DNA of 64,000 bases from Flammulina velutipes (GCA_011800155.1 CM022374.1:1178001-1242000); one strand, 5' to 3'. Numbered from the stretch's first letter, positions 32,415-44,455 are shown. The notes: generated from the letters alone by a model not told the origin. Numbers and translations: made by a program.

Positions 32415-33750
32415 GAAGAATAAAGAATGAGGAGTGAAAGAAAAACGTGAAGATGTGTGCGGGGGTGATGAGACGAAGAAAAGACCTACAGGATGAAAAA
32501 GAACCCCGCTATTTGTAGAAAATGTGCGGACTGGACAACAATTAGATCGGGGGTTCCAGTTCGTTGGTTCGCCACGCACAAGAACACACACATGATCGCC
32601 CCAGGGGAAAGGTAGTCGACGGTGTAAACCCTAACTTATCAGCGAAAGCGTGGTTTTGCACGCACTATTTTCTAGAAGCTACAGCTCGTATCCCGGACTG
32701 TTTATCGTGCATCCATAAATTCTAAATGCCAGCAACCCACACAGAGATATGGGAAAATAGAGTATCGACACTCATGTTCATTCCTTGTCTGAGACACGCT
32801 TTTGCAAATTGCGCTTGCCGCCGGCCTTGGCGAGAACGATCGTCGATGTTCAATAGAAATACTTGCCGCTTTTACCGCCGGCTGAAGTTCCGTCGTCCAC
32901 GTTATTGTGCCTCCTCGCCACATTTCTCGACTCCTAACTCCATGTCAGCACCGTCCAAGGCGGTAGGAACAGACATACCAGTTGCTTCCGGGAACATGTG
33001 GCGTTAATTATCACATATCCCAGTGTCAGCCAGTGTCTAACCTAAAGAGTGAAGGATGCAAGTTAGGGCAAGTCGGTGGCGTAATGCGCTACGTAGATGA
33101 TACAGGGCACCGGCAACCACGTTTTCATGAGAGCCGAACATCAGGGGACTAGTTTTATTGTCTTATGGCCAAAGTGCGTGGAGCAACAGAAAACAACAAA
33201 GCCCTCGCTTTTCAAATTCAACGCCAGAAGTCAAATTTAGGGACCACGCGAGGCATGTAAAAATACCGTAGAAGTTCCAGCTATAGGTTCGAAGAAAGGA
33301 AGAACCGCGAGCAAAGAAAGAAGCAACACCGTCCGAAGCCATTCTGGGGTGGGTGGTGGCTGATGCTGTTTGTATCGAAGATGGCCCAAGTGGCACTAGG
33401 TTTCACCAGTTGCGGAGTCCAATGATCGAGTCCAGCCTTTCAGCAGACACCCGCTTGAGACAAGAGGGTAGATCGCGTGTGCGCCACAGTCCAGAATCTG
33501 TGATGAGCGTCGAGTTGCAAAAATTCCGCATTCGTCGGTGAGGGGATCGGTAACTCCCGATTCGCAACGTGGATGATCTCTGCCGCACCGGCACAAACAA
33601 AGCAACATCGCGTCAGGGATCTGTACGCCTTTGTTTTCTCCAGACTTGGTTCGTCTACCCTCAGGTCCCGCTAGCATTTACAAGTCCGACTGTTGTAATT
33701 ATACTATGTATTGATGTAATGTCCAGTGTCGTGAAGGAATACATGTGCGT
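32415..33750. other. intergenic, 1336 bp
   Basis: Separates two minus-strand genes: the HMG-box promoter is on the left side and the 3' end of the Frag1-like gene on the right. ORFs 33163-33396 and 33396-33677 (-) show no conserved motif. I see no repeat or RNA gene. Confidence 0.4.
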
Positions 33751-34780
33751 CTACACTCTACTAGTACCACTAGCGCGTAATGACCCTCGCGCACGCATTA
33801 AAAAGGTTGTGGACTTTAGTTGTCCATCCTGAATCCCTTTAGATGCTCGAAGGTCGAAGAAGAACGTAAGGAGATATAGTGTGTAGCCGAAGGAGATAGC
33901 CCACTCCAAGACACCTAGATAACGATTGAGTTGACGCGTCGCATCGCCGGGAGAAATTGAGTGTGAATACCTCCGACATCAGTGCTTTTGTATAAAGCAA
34001 CCCCAAATGCTACAGCCAATAAAACAAGGATCGATGCGATGATAGCCTTGGCGAGGTACGCGCGCCGTAATTCCCGAACGTCTGCAAAATCTTTGCTTAA
34101 CCATCGGTACTGAGAACCGAAATCTCCGTTAGTTATGCTTTAGGGATCAAAATGAGTGTGTTATGTACCTCTACGATCGTGAAGAGAGCGCTAAACGCTA
34201 CACCGAGCATGAAGATGAGAAGGAAAAGACGGTGGAGAGTCGTATGTCGTTTCGTGTCGAATATGGACAGGAGAATGAGACCTGCACCTCCAACAATGGC
34301 GGATATAATGGCGAGGATGCTGAAGACTTTTTCTCGTCGACGCATGTTAGGCACGAGCCTAAATAGACCGGAGTAAGTTTTTTGGGTATGTGGCGCGAAA
34401 AAGAACAACATACCGTCCATTATGGCGTAAGATACGCTCTACTGTGAGAGATAAAGCGAATCCGACACCCGTAAAACAGCATCCGACGATGAAGAGCGGC
34501 TTTAAAATATCCGCGCCTATGTCAGATATGTAGGGTACATTTCCGTCCATGGAGACTGGAGAGTGCGATTGAGCTAGGTGTATGAAATCGACGAGGCTGA
34601 TATATACCATATTGTGGTCGTCCTGTACTTAACCACGTTATTAACATAGACAAAAGCGTTGCTGGATGGTTTATCAGCTCAGCATCACGCGCTGAACAGT
34701 GAAAACCTACCAAACCACATGAACGCGGTCACCATCGGAATCCAGACATACGCCCAGTGTCTATGCGCGAAGGATATCAT
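33751..34780 (-). CDS. Frag1/DRAM/Sfk1-family membrane protein
   Basis: Six exons on the minus strand: 34780-34711, 34661-34608, 34555-34414, 34358-34169, 34109-33971 and 33914-33751, closing to 252 aa. Several hydrophobic helices are evident. Conserved blocks are HWAYVWIPMVTAFMWF, VPYISDIGADILKPLF, LVPNMRRREKVFSILAI, GGAGLILLSIFDTKRHTTL and YRWLSKDFADVRELRRAY. These define the Frag1/DRAM/Sfk1 family (also the N-terminal domain of Cwh43). Members act in membrane lipid organisation and GPI-lipid remodelling, or autophagy in animals. No larger Cwh43 phosphatase-like domain follows, so it is the stand-alone form. Confidence 0.88.
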
Positions 34781-36082
34781 GATTGAAGAATCTCGGAGAG
34801 AGAAGAGAGAGAGAAGGGTGAACGAGTGAACGAGGCAGCCGATGAACATACATATAATCTTCCGGCATGACATCATCGCATTTCATCGACCTGGCTCCGA
34901 CTGCGCTGTGCGGTTGAACATCGCGCTTAGTCTTAAAGCATGCGTCAGTAAATTCAGCCAAGAAATCCCGCAGCTCTCTTGGAAGAGGCAGACGCGTCCT
35001 TACGGATGAGTAGCGACAGGATTAAGTTGACTTACACGTGACTGCGATTCGAAGGTATGTATAGTTTCTCACGCGGTCGTAGTCAGTTCATACCCTCGGA
35101 TAGCCTGTCCGACTATTTCTTGGTCTAAGTGGGTAATGCGATCTCTTATGAGGCACAATGGTCATGGCTTTGTATCAGTCCGGCGCCGGTAGCGCAAGTT
35201 CCCTGCTCGCCACAGTTCGATATACAGTGATAAGCTAAGATAATTTGAAGTATCAAATATAGTACGTGTATGTAATTACTTCTGAGTAAAGGTAATTCCA
35301 AAGAGCAGCGGAGGTCCACCATGCAGTCTAGTACTCTCAAGCCTCACGTATCATGTAGGACTTTAGTCGCGCTCGGGGTCAAGGATGCAGTGCTGTGCAA
35401 TTATTACTGGCACTGCGAAGCATAAATGTTGTAATGTACAGCTAAGTTTTGCGCAACGCTCTAATCAACGTGTAAATTTTACGTTAACTTTTCTATACGT
35501 AGGGACTTTGGGCACTGCCTCCTACTGCACGTCCGTCAAACGAGCGCTGGCAGGATCAAGGACCGCAGCGATCCACCGCGGCGCATGTATAGAAGAGGCA
35601 ATGAACGACGCCCATGATGATTAGGTATATATACATATTCACTGACCGTAATTTAGAAGGGAAAGATTAAGGTGTGAGCTCACTTCGTGGACCAGAGTGT
35701 GGCGCAGCCGCGAAAACGAGAAGCAAAAAAGCGATAAACACCGCTACAATTACAAGGAACTTGGGCGGAGCGAAGATTACTGTGGCGAGAGACGAGACAC
35801 AATACATAGTTGTCAAGGACCCATTGCGCAAGAGGCCTCTCACACTTGTTGTACACTCCGATGCTTACGCGATCTCCACGGGAACGAATTAAAAGGACAT
35901 AGAGCAGACGTGCGTGCATTGCTCACTGACGAAGTCGACCTACGTCGACAACATATAGATAACCTAGATAGTAAGGGAAACAAAACGTGGGGTCCGGAAC
36001 GGGGCAGCAAAGGATGGTATCGATCAAGAAAAGTACAAGTGACGGGGGAGCCACGAATAAAAAGGATGAAAGGTAGGAATAA
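34781..36082. other. intergenic, 1302 bp
   Basis: Between two minus-strand genes. A long plus-strand frame (35697-36365) overlaps the 3' end of the DsbA-like gene and has no recognisable motif; I treat it as chance. No tRNA, repeat or other gene is evident. Confidence 0.4.
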
Positions 36083-37026
36083 TCAGCACAGGATGGACAT
36101 GGACTGGGTATCCATCATCGGAGCCATCGGGGACGGAGCAGCAGATACTGACCCGCAGTCAGAGAGTTTCTTAAAGATCTGCGAGGTGCGTCAGTGCGGA
36201 ATCTGTAGAAAAGGGGCGCACACGACTAACCCGGACAAACACCTCGCTGGACTGGCCGCCGTTAATCAGCCATTTTCCATCGATAATAGCGGTCGGAACG
36301 CCGTTGAGACCAGCGTTCTTTGCCTCTTCACACATCTGGTTGACCTCGGCCTCGAGTTCGTTTGACATCAAGAAATCAATAGCCTGAATGATGTCTCAGT
36401 AAGCACGGAGTTGGGACGTGGATTGAGGACGCACCTCCTGCCTGGGCATAATCTTGATAGCCTCAGCGATCTGGGCGAGAACGTTGATATCTGAGATGTC
36501 TTGGTTCATCTCGAGGTAAGCTTTGAAGGTGGCGCAGATGAATGGAAGTTGTAAGTTCTGTTTTCCGAGGAGGTATGCTTTTCGGGACAAGCGGTGGGCG
36601 CGAAGGGATGAGCTCATGATTCCGGTGAACGATCTGTACGGCGTGAGTGTTAATCTACATGCGTGAATGGGTACGCACATTTTAAGCTTCCTCTCTTCTG
36701 CCCATTTGAGGACGGTGTTGTCTTTGAACCCCTCAAAGGCTTCCTTGCCGAGGTGACTCTTGAAGAAATCGATGCGCGTGGATTTGGGAGTATTTTCGTT
36801 GAGGACATGGCTTGGGATGAGGCGGTAGGGCCGAAATTCCAGCTCAAATGTCAGCGGGAGATGAAGGACGGCCTTGGCGTACGAGATGGCGCTGAGCATC
36901 TCATGGTGGCCTATGTAGCAATTCGGGCAGACCTAGAAGAAACTGAGGATGGCTTGTTGGATGCAAGAAGCAAGAACGCACGAAATCATTGATGACAGTT
37001 ATCTTGACTAGACGGTTGGTCGACAT
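36083..37026 (-). CDS. DsbA-family oxidoreductase (FrnE-like)
   Basis: Five exons on the minus strand: 37026-36982, 36932-36679, 36633-36435, 36383-36231 and 36178-36083, giving 248 aa. The CxxC site is CPNC at residues 17-20, right after KITVINDF, as in FrnE/DsbA thioredoxin folds. The other end has GLNGVPTAIIDGKWLINGGQ, with the cis-Pro of the fold (GVP). No signal peptide is seen, so a cytosolic 2-hydroxychromene-isomerase/FrnE-type role is likelier than a secretory one. The terminal exon was chosen because it gives EVFVRIFKKL, like other members; the earlier acceptor would end the protein after three more residues. Confidence 0.85.
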
Positions 37027-37669
37027 AGCTTGGGTCGTAAGGGAGAGCCGGCGCTATGAAGAGTCCGGATAGGAAATGTTAATAGTTGTTTGTTGGAAAA
37101 ACAGAGTGTTCAAGTAGAGGAGCCAAAGGGAGTTGAGGTGTTCATCAGGACTGTTTTATAATTTGCTGACTAGCTTACAATCACCGACCCCGGTGCTTAC
37201 TCATGACAAATGTCACGCATGTCACTGTGACTAGCTTACATTCCGAAGAGCATCGAGTGGCACCGCCAAGGTATCGCCTTCAGTGCTCTCCGAGTGCGGA
37301 AACCGTGTATATTTGCTGTCATTATTGTCATGCTGTGAGGACAAAATTAACGGTCGTCCTCCGAGCTCTCCCTGAACAGCGCAAACCATTTATTCAGCAT
37401 CCGATATTATCTCCGTCGGTAGTGCCAGAGCGATCTCAGTTACAAACCAGACAGCGTGCCCATCGTGCATTTACCATCCTGCCCGAATCATTATTTGCGT
37501 GGATTTGGGCTCGACAAGCCGGGTCCTATCTGGCGATAGGCACTACGCCTGTCCGCCCCAAAGATGAACTTTTTGGAACACGGACCTATTTCATAAATAC
37601 CGGATAACCGAATCGATTACACAGCAAGTATCCGGATACAACGACGACGCCTAAGCCAGCGGGCTGGGA
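37027..37669. other. intergenic, 643 bp
   Basis: Holds the DsbA-like promoter and the 3' side of the F-box gene. A 13 bp direct repeat, tgactagcttaca, is at 37168-37180 and 37228-37240. The 134 aa plus-strand ORF 37203-37607 shows no conserved character. Confidence 0.4.
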
Positions 37670-38968
37670 TTATACATAGAATAAGATACCTGTCGTCAAG
37701 TCAGTAACTTCTTTCAAACAAAAGAAGAGAAGACTTACGACAAACCGGACATCGACACCCATGGCTCTGAGTCTGGGAAACCTTCCTTTGAAAACTTCTT
37801 GCACTATTTCCATCGCAGCAAAAGCATCAGCGAGTCGGTTCCCAAAAGGGCGAAATTCGACGGTAAAGCTTTTGAGGGCCATCTCGCATTCCGGGTGTGC
37901 CAAAGACGAGTCCATTCGAGTCCACCAATCGCAATCGTAGCATTCCAGGCGAGAAATGTCGAGATGGATACGATATACGATATCTTCCAGCTTCGTCGCA
38001 GTGAGGGTTCGTACAATCGTGAACCATTGTCCAACAAGATAAGAGGTGAGGCCCAGTTCAATATGCAGAGACTTGATATTGCGGAAATCGAATATCTTTG
38101 AATACGCTAAACAGTGTATTGGAGTTGGTGAAAAGTGAACTGTGAGATGGAGAGAAAACATACGCATAGCAGAGTCAAGATGCTTGACAGAAAGATGCTG
38201 TAATCCAAGGGAATCATCTGATTGGAAGAAATCGGCAAGGAAGAACATGGCAGATACATCGCCGTCCTTGTCCACTTCCAAGGAGAGACTTCGTAGATCG
38301 GCCATAGAGATTATCAGGCTGTAGTACGCGTATATCGAGAGCGGGGATGAGAGGGTCAGGCGTTCTACGACTATCCGTTCTTCCCAGTCCGCAAGACTGT
38401 CGCCATTCCTACTTCCGGCCGACACCCCAAGAAGTTTAAGTTCTCGAAGCTTTTTAGAACCTTGCGTGATGCAGTAAAGGTCCAGAAAATTGTAGACGCG
38501 GACATGGTCGAGGGTGATAGAATCGAAGGCCCGTCTATTGATAGCGTCGTCCACGTCCTCGGACATATTGTGCACCCAGTGAAAGTTGCGAAATGTGATG
38601 CGGCGCAGCGAGGGGAGGTGCTGTAGAGCGTTGACGAGGACGGAAGATTGGTCGGGGTCGCATTCGGTGCCGTCGACGACGAGTTGTTTAATCTTGTTGC
38701 GCTTCTCGTCGTGTAAAGCATAGATCCACTTCATGAGACCGTGGCTGGCGTCGTCCCGTCGGAGGCGGAAGACCAAATGATGTTCGTTAAGGTGGAGACG
38801 CGCCCGGGGAGAGAAGATGCGACAGACGAGAGCGCAGGCTTGGAGTGCCTTTGGGTCGTCTATGCATTGGTCGACGATTTTGTCAATGATTTCCGGGGGG
38901 AGGATACCGTGGATGGTCATGACCCACTGCGGGGAATGGGTGAATAGTGGGCGGTAACTCGAGGCCAT
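37670..38968 (-). CDS. F-box/LRR-like protein
   Basis: An open frame of 432 aa. The F-box-like start HGILPPEIIDKIVDQCIDD, then ALQACALVCRIFSPRARLHL, is followed by irregular leucine-rich segments (LRELKLLGVSAG, LRSLSLEVDKDGD). Two short introns may be hidden in the frame: one near 38152-38096 (57 nt, gtatgt...tttag) and one near the 3' end (gtaagt at ~37739). The exact C-terminus is therefore uncertain. Such proteins recruit substrates to SCF ubiquitin ligases and are strongly expanded in mushrooms. It is divergent from SEM1, 181 bp away. Confidence 0.75.
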   Translation of the reverse strand: MASSYRPLFTHSPQWVMTIHGILPPEIIDKIVDQCIDDPKALQACALVCRIFSPRARLHLNEHHLVFRLRRDDASHGLMKWIYALHDEKRNKIKQLVVDGTECDPDQSSVLVNALQHLPSLRRITFRNFHWVHNMSEDVDDAINRRAFDSITLDHVRVYNFLDLYCITQGSKKLRELKLLGVSAGSRNGDSLADWEERIVVERLTLSSPLSIYAYYSLIISMADLRSLSLEVDKDGDVSAMFFLADFFQSDDSLGLQHLSVKHLDSAMRMFSLHLTVHFSPTPIHCLAYSKIFDFRNIKSLHIELGLTSYLVGQWFTIVRTLTATKLEDIVYRIHLDISRLECYDCDWWTRMDSSLAHPECEMALKSFTVEFRPFGNRLADAFAAMEIVQEVFKGRFPRLRAMGVDVRFVVSLLFFCLKEVTDLTTGILFYV

Positions 38969-39149
38969 AGTGGATACAAGGGCTAGGACCCATAGCTTTC
39001 ATCTTTATATATATAAGTTGGTGGCGACAAAGAGAGTACAATGCGCAAACCCTGGGAATTGAAGCGAACCAGATGCCGGCGGCTTTGGAAACAAACAAAC
39101 GCGTCACCCAGCGCGTGCGCCTTTTGGAACTGACCACCACTACAATTCA

Positions 39150-39553
39150 ATGTCGACTACAGCATCCACTTCAAAGGCAGAGCCTACATCCGAGGACAAA
39201 CAGGCCCATCTTGGATTTCTCGAAGAGGACGATGAGTTTGAAGAATTCCCAGTCGCTGGTGCGTTGTTCCCGAAATGATCAAGGTCCTCGGTGTCAATTC
39301 TGTGCTGCAGACTGGGACGACTCCAAGACGGATATGGCGCACTTGGGTGGAACGGCTCCTGGCAGTGCTAAATCCAGCGGTGATAAACTGTGGGAGGATA
39401 ATTGGGATGACGATGATATCGAGGATGAGTTCAGCGTGCAGCTTAGGTGCGTTCTTCTGGACGAAGGTGTACAGCGTTCACTGACGCGATGCTCTTTTTT
39501 ATAGGAATGAACTGGCTGCAAAAGCAGCACGGGACGATAGCATGGAACATTAA
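39150..39553 (+). CDS. SEM1: SEM1/DSS1, 26S proteasome lid subunit
   Basis: Three exons, 39150-39258, 39311-39446 and 39505-39553, giving 97 aa. Characteristic acidic-aromatic motifs are LGFLEEDDEFEEFPV, VADWDDS and LWEDNWDDDDIEDEFSVQL, with a C-terminal helix of NELAAKAARDD. SEM1 is a largely disordered subunit that bridges RPN3 and RPN7 in the proteasome lid; it also acts in the TREX-2 and BRCA2-type complexes. Both introns are 50-60 nt with canonical borders. Confidence 0.95.
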
Positions 39554-39767
39554 TAGGTACGCCACTTTAACAATCTACCTTGTCTTTGACCTAATATGAC
39601 TCTGCACAGCCATTGATATTGTCTCTTGGTCAAGCTCAATGTAATTGTGTGTCCGTAAATTTGGTCGCGTCAAGGCTTTGTCCATCAGGATCGGTCTTGG
39701 TGCCATGCCGTATGCAACATGATACTGTCAACGTACATCGTGCTAAACACGTCTCTTTGCTTTGCTT

Positions 39768-40340
39768 TCATTCAACGACCAAGTTCCACCAGCTAACCTC
39801 CAGTGACTCTCCCCCAGTAGCGTCCTTGTCCGCGGGGCGCGCACCATAGGGACCAGCAGCAATATCCCAACCCTCTTCATCCCCAAAAAACCACGGCACT
39901 TCTCTCAACGGCACTCTCTCAACTTCTTTGCCATCCTCATCGAAAATCAGGCGATACACCCATAACGACGTTCCAAGCTCGTCAGATTCCCTTCTAGCCT
40001 CCACAGTATATTCTGTGTCATTTCCGGCAGTAGGATAGATGCTCCAATCGGCCCATCGATCACAGCCAACGGTGCTTATGAACGGGGCACCGGTGTAGAA
40101 CTCGACGCCAGTTTTCAGCCACTTGTCTTTTTCGCCTTGTTTCGTAAGATGGAGGAGAAGACCACCTTGGTCGTAGCGGTATTTCCAGGGCGCGATGAAA
40201 GTAACGCGCGCGCGATTGAAAGACGTTTGCGAGATGGGAGTTTGGAGTACGCTTGGCGCGTTGAAGACGTCTGTCGACGGTGGCTTGCGCCAGATATCCG
40301 TTGAAGGCTGGGCCGATATAACTCCTTTGCTCTTCGTCAT
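39768..40340 (-). CDS. DUF1349-like (regulation-of-enolase type) protein
   Basis: An intronless frame; I chose the Met at 40340 (MTKSKGVISA), 12 residues inside the first Met. About 190 aa. The segments FIAPWKYRYDQGGLLLHL, then KWLKTGVEFYTGAPFISTV and WADWSIYP, with SLWVYRLIFDEDG and VPLREVPWFF, match the concanavalin-like DUF1349 fold found in yeast Ree1-like proteins. A direct enzymatic role is not established. No signal peptide. The 3' end is just past ACK-unrelated SEM1 3' flank, convergent with it. Confidence 0.8.
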   Translation of the reverse strand: MTKSKGVISAQPSTDIWRKPPSTDVFNAPSVLQTPISQTSFNRARVTFIAPWKYRYDQGGLLLHLTKQGEKDKWLKTGVEFYTGAPFISTVGCDRWADWSIYPTAGNDTEYTVEARRESDELGTSLWVYRLIFDEDGKEVERVPLREVPWFFGDEEGWDIAAGPYGARPADKDATGGESLEVSWWNLVVE

Positions 40341-40475
40341 GTTGGGCCGGTGGTGGTGGTACAAGGGCAACGTCAATTTCCGGCAGTTTATCGGTGGAAT
40401 TTATACCTCTCCGTGCGCCACGTTTCAATGAGGTAAGATCTGGGTAAGATATCGCAATTACCGGGAGCAAGTCAA

Positions 40476-42659
40476 TTATTTTGATACAGGTGGAAAAACA
40501 TTTTTGTCGTCAACAGGGAGCTTAAATAGTACCGGGTCCTTTGAGTCTTTCCTCGCGCTGCCCCAGAAGGTCACGCTGAACCCAATGACATTCCCCTTGT
40601 TCTCGTTCCCTTGATCCTTGAAGCGAAGCACCCAATCCCCTAGAGGTTGTTCTCCCCTACATACGCACAGGTTCAGCATGAACCACTGTCATCATTCAAG
40701 AATAGAAGACATACCAGTGCTTCAGTGACGTGAACGTCCAGCCTCGTAGGCCAGTATCGGCCTTGTCATTCGGCCGCTTCATCCCCAACAAGCTGACCAC
40801 CTTCTTCGACCCAGGACTCTCAATCTCCACCTCAATGTCGCCCCGCCTCGAATGCTGGATCCACACCTTCACCTGTACATGCTCAATCACATCAAAATCA
40901 GCAGCATCTACCATCTCCTTCGTGACCTTGACACTCTCCGAAAACGCCGTCCCCGAAAGCGGCTTTCCTCCCGAGAACGCCCCCGTCGCATCCATCGTCC
41001 CCTTGCCCATTCCAGGCAATAGTCCTTGCCTGAGCTGCACGGGCTTCGTCTTGATCCACGTCTGGGGTTTGACGAGCTCCCATGTCTTCGCTGCTTTGAC
41101 GAACTCGTACGCATCGAGCGCACCGAAGCCGTACTTGTAACTATACCGGCGACCCGACTCCATACGCTCCCAGTCCGCGCCTTCGTGGACCACTCTGGCG
41201 GTGTTCACACAGAGATGCTGCATATCGCGCCACGTAAGGTCCGGGCGTGCCTCCAAGGCAAGAGCAAAGACGCCAGCGGCTAATGCACTTGAGCTGGAGG
41301 TCCCGACGAAATCCTCCGTGTTGCATGCTTTGTCGTCGGTCGTATCAATGGTGGCCTGGAAGTTGATAATCCAGTCAGAACTAGGAGGAGAACGGAACGC
41401 ATGCAAGTACTCACAATGTTCCTGTCATCCCAGCCGCCGGACGTGACAACCATAACCGATGCACAAAGTTCGGAAAATGGCGCATGATTGCCTGTATGGT
41501 CGAGAGCCCCGACAGCAATACTGTGTATACTAAAGAAGAATTACTTGATGTTTGAATTTTACTTTAAACATTTGAGCTCACCTGTTTATATACCCATCGT
41601 AGCCGCAATTGTCACCAATTACAGGAAGGCCACCATTTCCAGCTGAGAAGACAAAGACACTTCCCTTACCGCCTCTGCCTTCGTTGACACCTTTCAAGAG
41701 TGCTTGTTCGAGAACGTACACCTCCGGTCCAAGGGTCTCTCCGTCGTCTTCTGGTCCAAAACTATAAGAATAGATACTTACATCCTGGAAACCATGATTC
41801 ATAGCTTTCGCCTCGTCAGAGTGTTTCACGGATTGCACTGCATCCATGATGCGTAGTCCGGCAATTTTTGCGTTGAATGCGACGCCTACACCGCACACAT
41901 CGTTCTTGGCTCCGGCTATGGCGCCAGCGCACATGGTTCCATGGTTATCTTCTGTGTTTGGAGGTTCAGGCGTATCCTTCTTGGAGACGTAATCGTAGGA
42001 GTTTTTCATGTCCTGATAGTAAGTATTCAGCGTGAATGTTGAACGTTGATGACATCGTGTTGATGTAGTAGGCGGACGTACGAAGTTGTCTTTGAGGTCT
42101 TGATGCTCGTGAAATACGCCATTATCAACGACCGCCACTGTAATATTCTTCCCGGTTAGCTTCATTTGATCCCAGACCGGAATGACGTTCAGCGTATTTT
42201 GGGAGGGTCCGCCAGTAAGATGCCACTGCTCGGGAAAGAGAGGGTCGGAGATGGCCAGACGGTTAATTGCGTCCTCCGCAGGACCCCGTTTTAACGAAGG
42301 AGGAGCTCGAAGTGAGACCTTGTGAGATACTTCGCGCGACAGATGCCGCACTGCAGAAGACACGTCGATTTCTCTCGAAAAAAGCGAAGCGGGAGCACGC
42401 AGTCGTTCGTGTCGCGCGAGAACGGGATCTGTCGTTTCGTCTTTTCCATCGTTGGGTAGTTCAGCTCGTGCGAGCCAATGGTTTTCCAGCTCCCCGATTG
42501 GTTCGACGATATGGAGAGTAATTCGGCTATTTCAGCTAGCGTCGCAAAGGTTGGGTCGTGGTGTAGGACATAGTAGTTATTGGCGTCCGGAGTGGATGTA
42601 GAGTGTAAGGCTCCTAGACAGCAACTCGCCAGAATGAGAAGAGACCGAAGGCGTCGCAT
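40476..42659 (-). CDS. kexin-like serine protease with a frameshift in the propeptide, no membrane anchor
   Basis: Exons 42659-42082, 42012-41582, 41529-41415, 41355-40715 and 40656-40476. A signal peptide (LLILASCCLGA) leads into a propeptide, then a subtilisin domain with Asp in TVAVVDNG, His in NHGTMCAG, oxyanion Asn in FSAGNGG and Ser in GTSSSSALAAG, then a P domain (VWIQHSRRGDIEVEIESPG, DWVLRF). Kexins cut after Lys-Arg/Arg-Arg in the Golgi. Near 42509-42514 the frame shifts: before it the sequence reads YYVLHHDP...EIAEL; after it, in the next frame, GELENHWLARAELP...SREIDVSSAVRHLS. Exon lengths sum to 3n+2, as expected for one missing base. It stops after the P domain, without the Ser/Thr-rich region and transmembrane tail of Kex2. 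Confidence 0.82.
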
Positions 42660-43028
42660 TGTTTTGAATTTTTTTTTTGAGAAGATTGCCCAGTGCTTTA
42701 TACAACTTGTATACACTACCAGGATTCAGATACAGCCATGGTGTCGATCTCTCTCGGTCGCCGACAGCTCAATCAACGGAAACGCAAACAGCGAGTCTGT
42801 GCCGACAACGACAACGCTTTACAAAGACATACTTGGAGCCCGCAGAGGGTAACGGTAGCTGGATGCAAATCTTGGTAGGGAAACCGTTTACGTAGAGAAT
42901 GTGCATTCTTCGACGGGTTACTGTATTTGTACATATTTTTCTACACCTTGTGCTGCGACGCGTCACGTCAAGCTCATCACCACCATCCACGAGCTCGACA
43001 GTTGTCAAGTACTCGCTCACCGTCGGCA
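42660..43028. other. divergent promoter region, 369 bp
   Basis: Between the kexin-like gene (minus) and RPN9 (plus). A run of nine T on the plus strand at 42670-42678 lies next to the kexin start. No coding feature. Confidence 0.45.
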
Positions 43029-44455
43029 ATGTCATCTTCGATGGATATTGATGCCCCAAAGGCGCCCAAACTGGTACTCGACGAATTCATCGCCACCGCA
43101 CTCTCCAATACGCCATCTGAACTGCACCCATTCTTTGAATCCTTTAAGACGCTACACAACAGAAAGTACGCAACGCGTCCTCCACCTAGCTACTTGGAGC
43201 TGATCATCTCTGTGTAGATTATGGCATCAGCTAACAATAAAGCTATTCCAATTCGTAGACCATCCCGCCTCGGCGCCGTTTCGCGTAGATGTCTTCGAGC
43301 GCTTCGTGCGAGATTTCGAAACCAAGATCAACCAGCTTAGACTCGCGGAACTGGCTGTCAAGGTTTCCAAAGAACTCGACAGTACGTCCTGACCTGGTCC
43401 TTGCTCTACCTGCCTGCTGTGCTGATGCTATGTAGATCCGCAAGCAGAAGTAACCTTCCTCACGTCTCTATTGTCACGTCTGGACACGGAAAAGTCGAAG
43501 GAGCCATACGTTCTACTGCTGGCAACGATTGGACACGCAAAATTGGTGTACGCTGATCTGGTGGGAACCAAGACGGACCTCGACAAAGCTTGGGAAGTAC
43601 TGGACCCTCTTGAGGGTGTGGAACCCAGCGTGAATGCTGCGTACTACGTTCTGGCTGCCGACTACTACAAGGTGAGCGTATCCCAAGACTTCTTTCGCTC
43701 GCATGCTCACCCATAATGTAGGCGAAAGCAGAGTATGCCCCATATTACCGCAACTCTTTGTTATATCTTGCATGTGTGGACTTGGCCACTGATATGACAC
43801 CGGAAGAACAACTTACCAGAGCTCATGACCTTGGGATATCTGCGTTTTTGGCGGATACGATCTATAACTTTGGTGAACTTGTAGGTCGCTCGCTGAAATT
43901 GGTTTACACGCCGCTTACAGCTCGTTAGCTCATGCACCCTATACTTGATTCGTTGAACGGTACCCAGCATGAGTGGATTAAGCGTCTTCTGTTCACCTTC
44001 AACGAGGGTAGCATCGGCAAGTTTGAAGCCTTAGCACCATTATTTCCCCAAGAGGTAAGCCGTTGCCCATCTTCAGGACTACGCGCTAATATCAAGAATA
44101 GCCTATTCTCCAAGAAAACTATGCTTTCCTTCGCCAGAAAATTTGCTTGATGGCGCTTATCGAATCTGTCTTCAAGCGTAGCGCCGACAATCGTACCATG
44201 TCGTTCCAGACGATCGCGGAAGAGACGCGCCTACCATTGGACGAGGTTGAGCATTTGGTGATGAAGGCGCTCAGCTTGAAATTGATCAAGGGTTCGCTGG
44301 ATCAGGTTGACGAGAAGGCGCAGATCACTTGGGTGCAACCTCGTGTGCTATCGCGAGAGCAGATCGGGGGCGTTGCGAAGAGGCTGGATGAGTGGGTGAA
44401 GCGGCTGGATACTGTAGAGCAGAGGATTGCACCTGAAGTGCTGGTGGTATCGTAG
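43029..44455 (+). CDS. RPN9: RPN9, 26S proteasome lid subunit (PCI domain)
   Basis: Six exons (43029-43165, 43218-43381, 43436-43671, 43722-43880, 43929-44054, 44102-44455) close to 391 aa. Diagnostic blocks are LHNRKLWHQLTIKLFQF, YYVLAADYYKAKAEYAPYY, IYNFGELLMHPILDSLNGT, HEWIKRLLFTFNEGSI and the PCI winged-helix region FQTIAEETRLPLDEVEHLV. It is a structural lid subunit beside the deubiquitinase RPN11, in nucleus and cytosol. Splice sites were fixed by these motifs; intron 1 uses the acceptor at 43217, which restores KLWHQLT. Confidence 0.95.

Noticed and set aside
35697..36365. 222 aa plus-strand ORF
   Set aside because: Overlaps antisense to the last exons of the DsbA-family gene, which has firm motif support; composition is Arg/Lys/Asp-rich and not protein-family like.
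37168..37240. 13 bp direct repeat tgactagcttaca, considered as a target-site duplication
   Set aside because: The 47 bp between the copies has no terminal inverted repeats, so no element can be defined.
37203..37607. 134 aa plus-strand ORF between the DsbA-like and F-box genes
   Set aside because: No conserved motif and odd composition; a 13 bp direct repeat lies inside its start region.
42291..42716. Attempt to explain the kexin propeptide frame change by an intron
   Set aside because: No GT-AG pair of plausible length bridges the two frames, and the conserved sequence on both sides is nearly contiguous.
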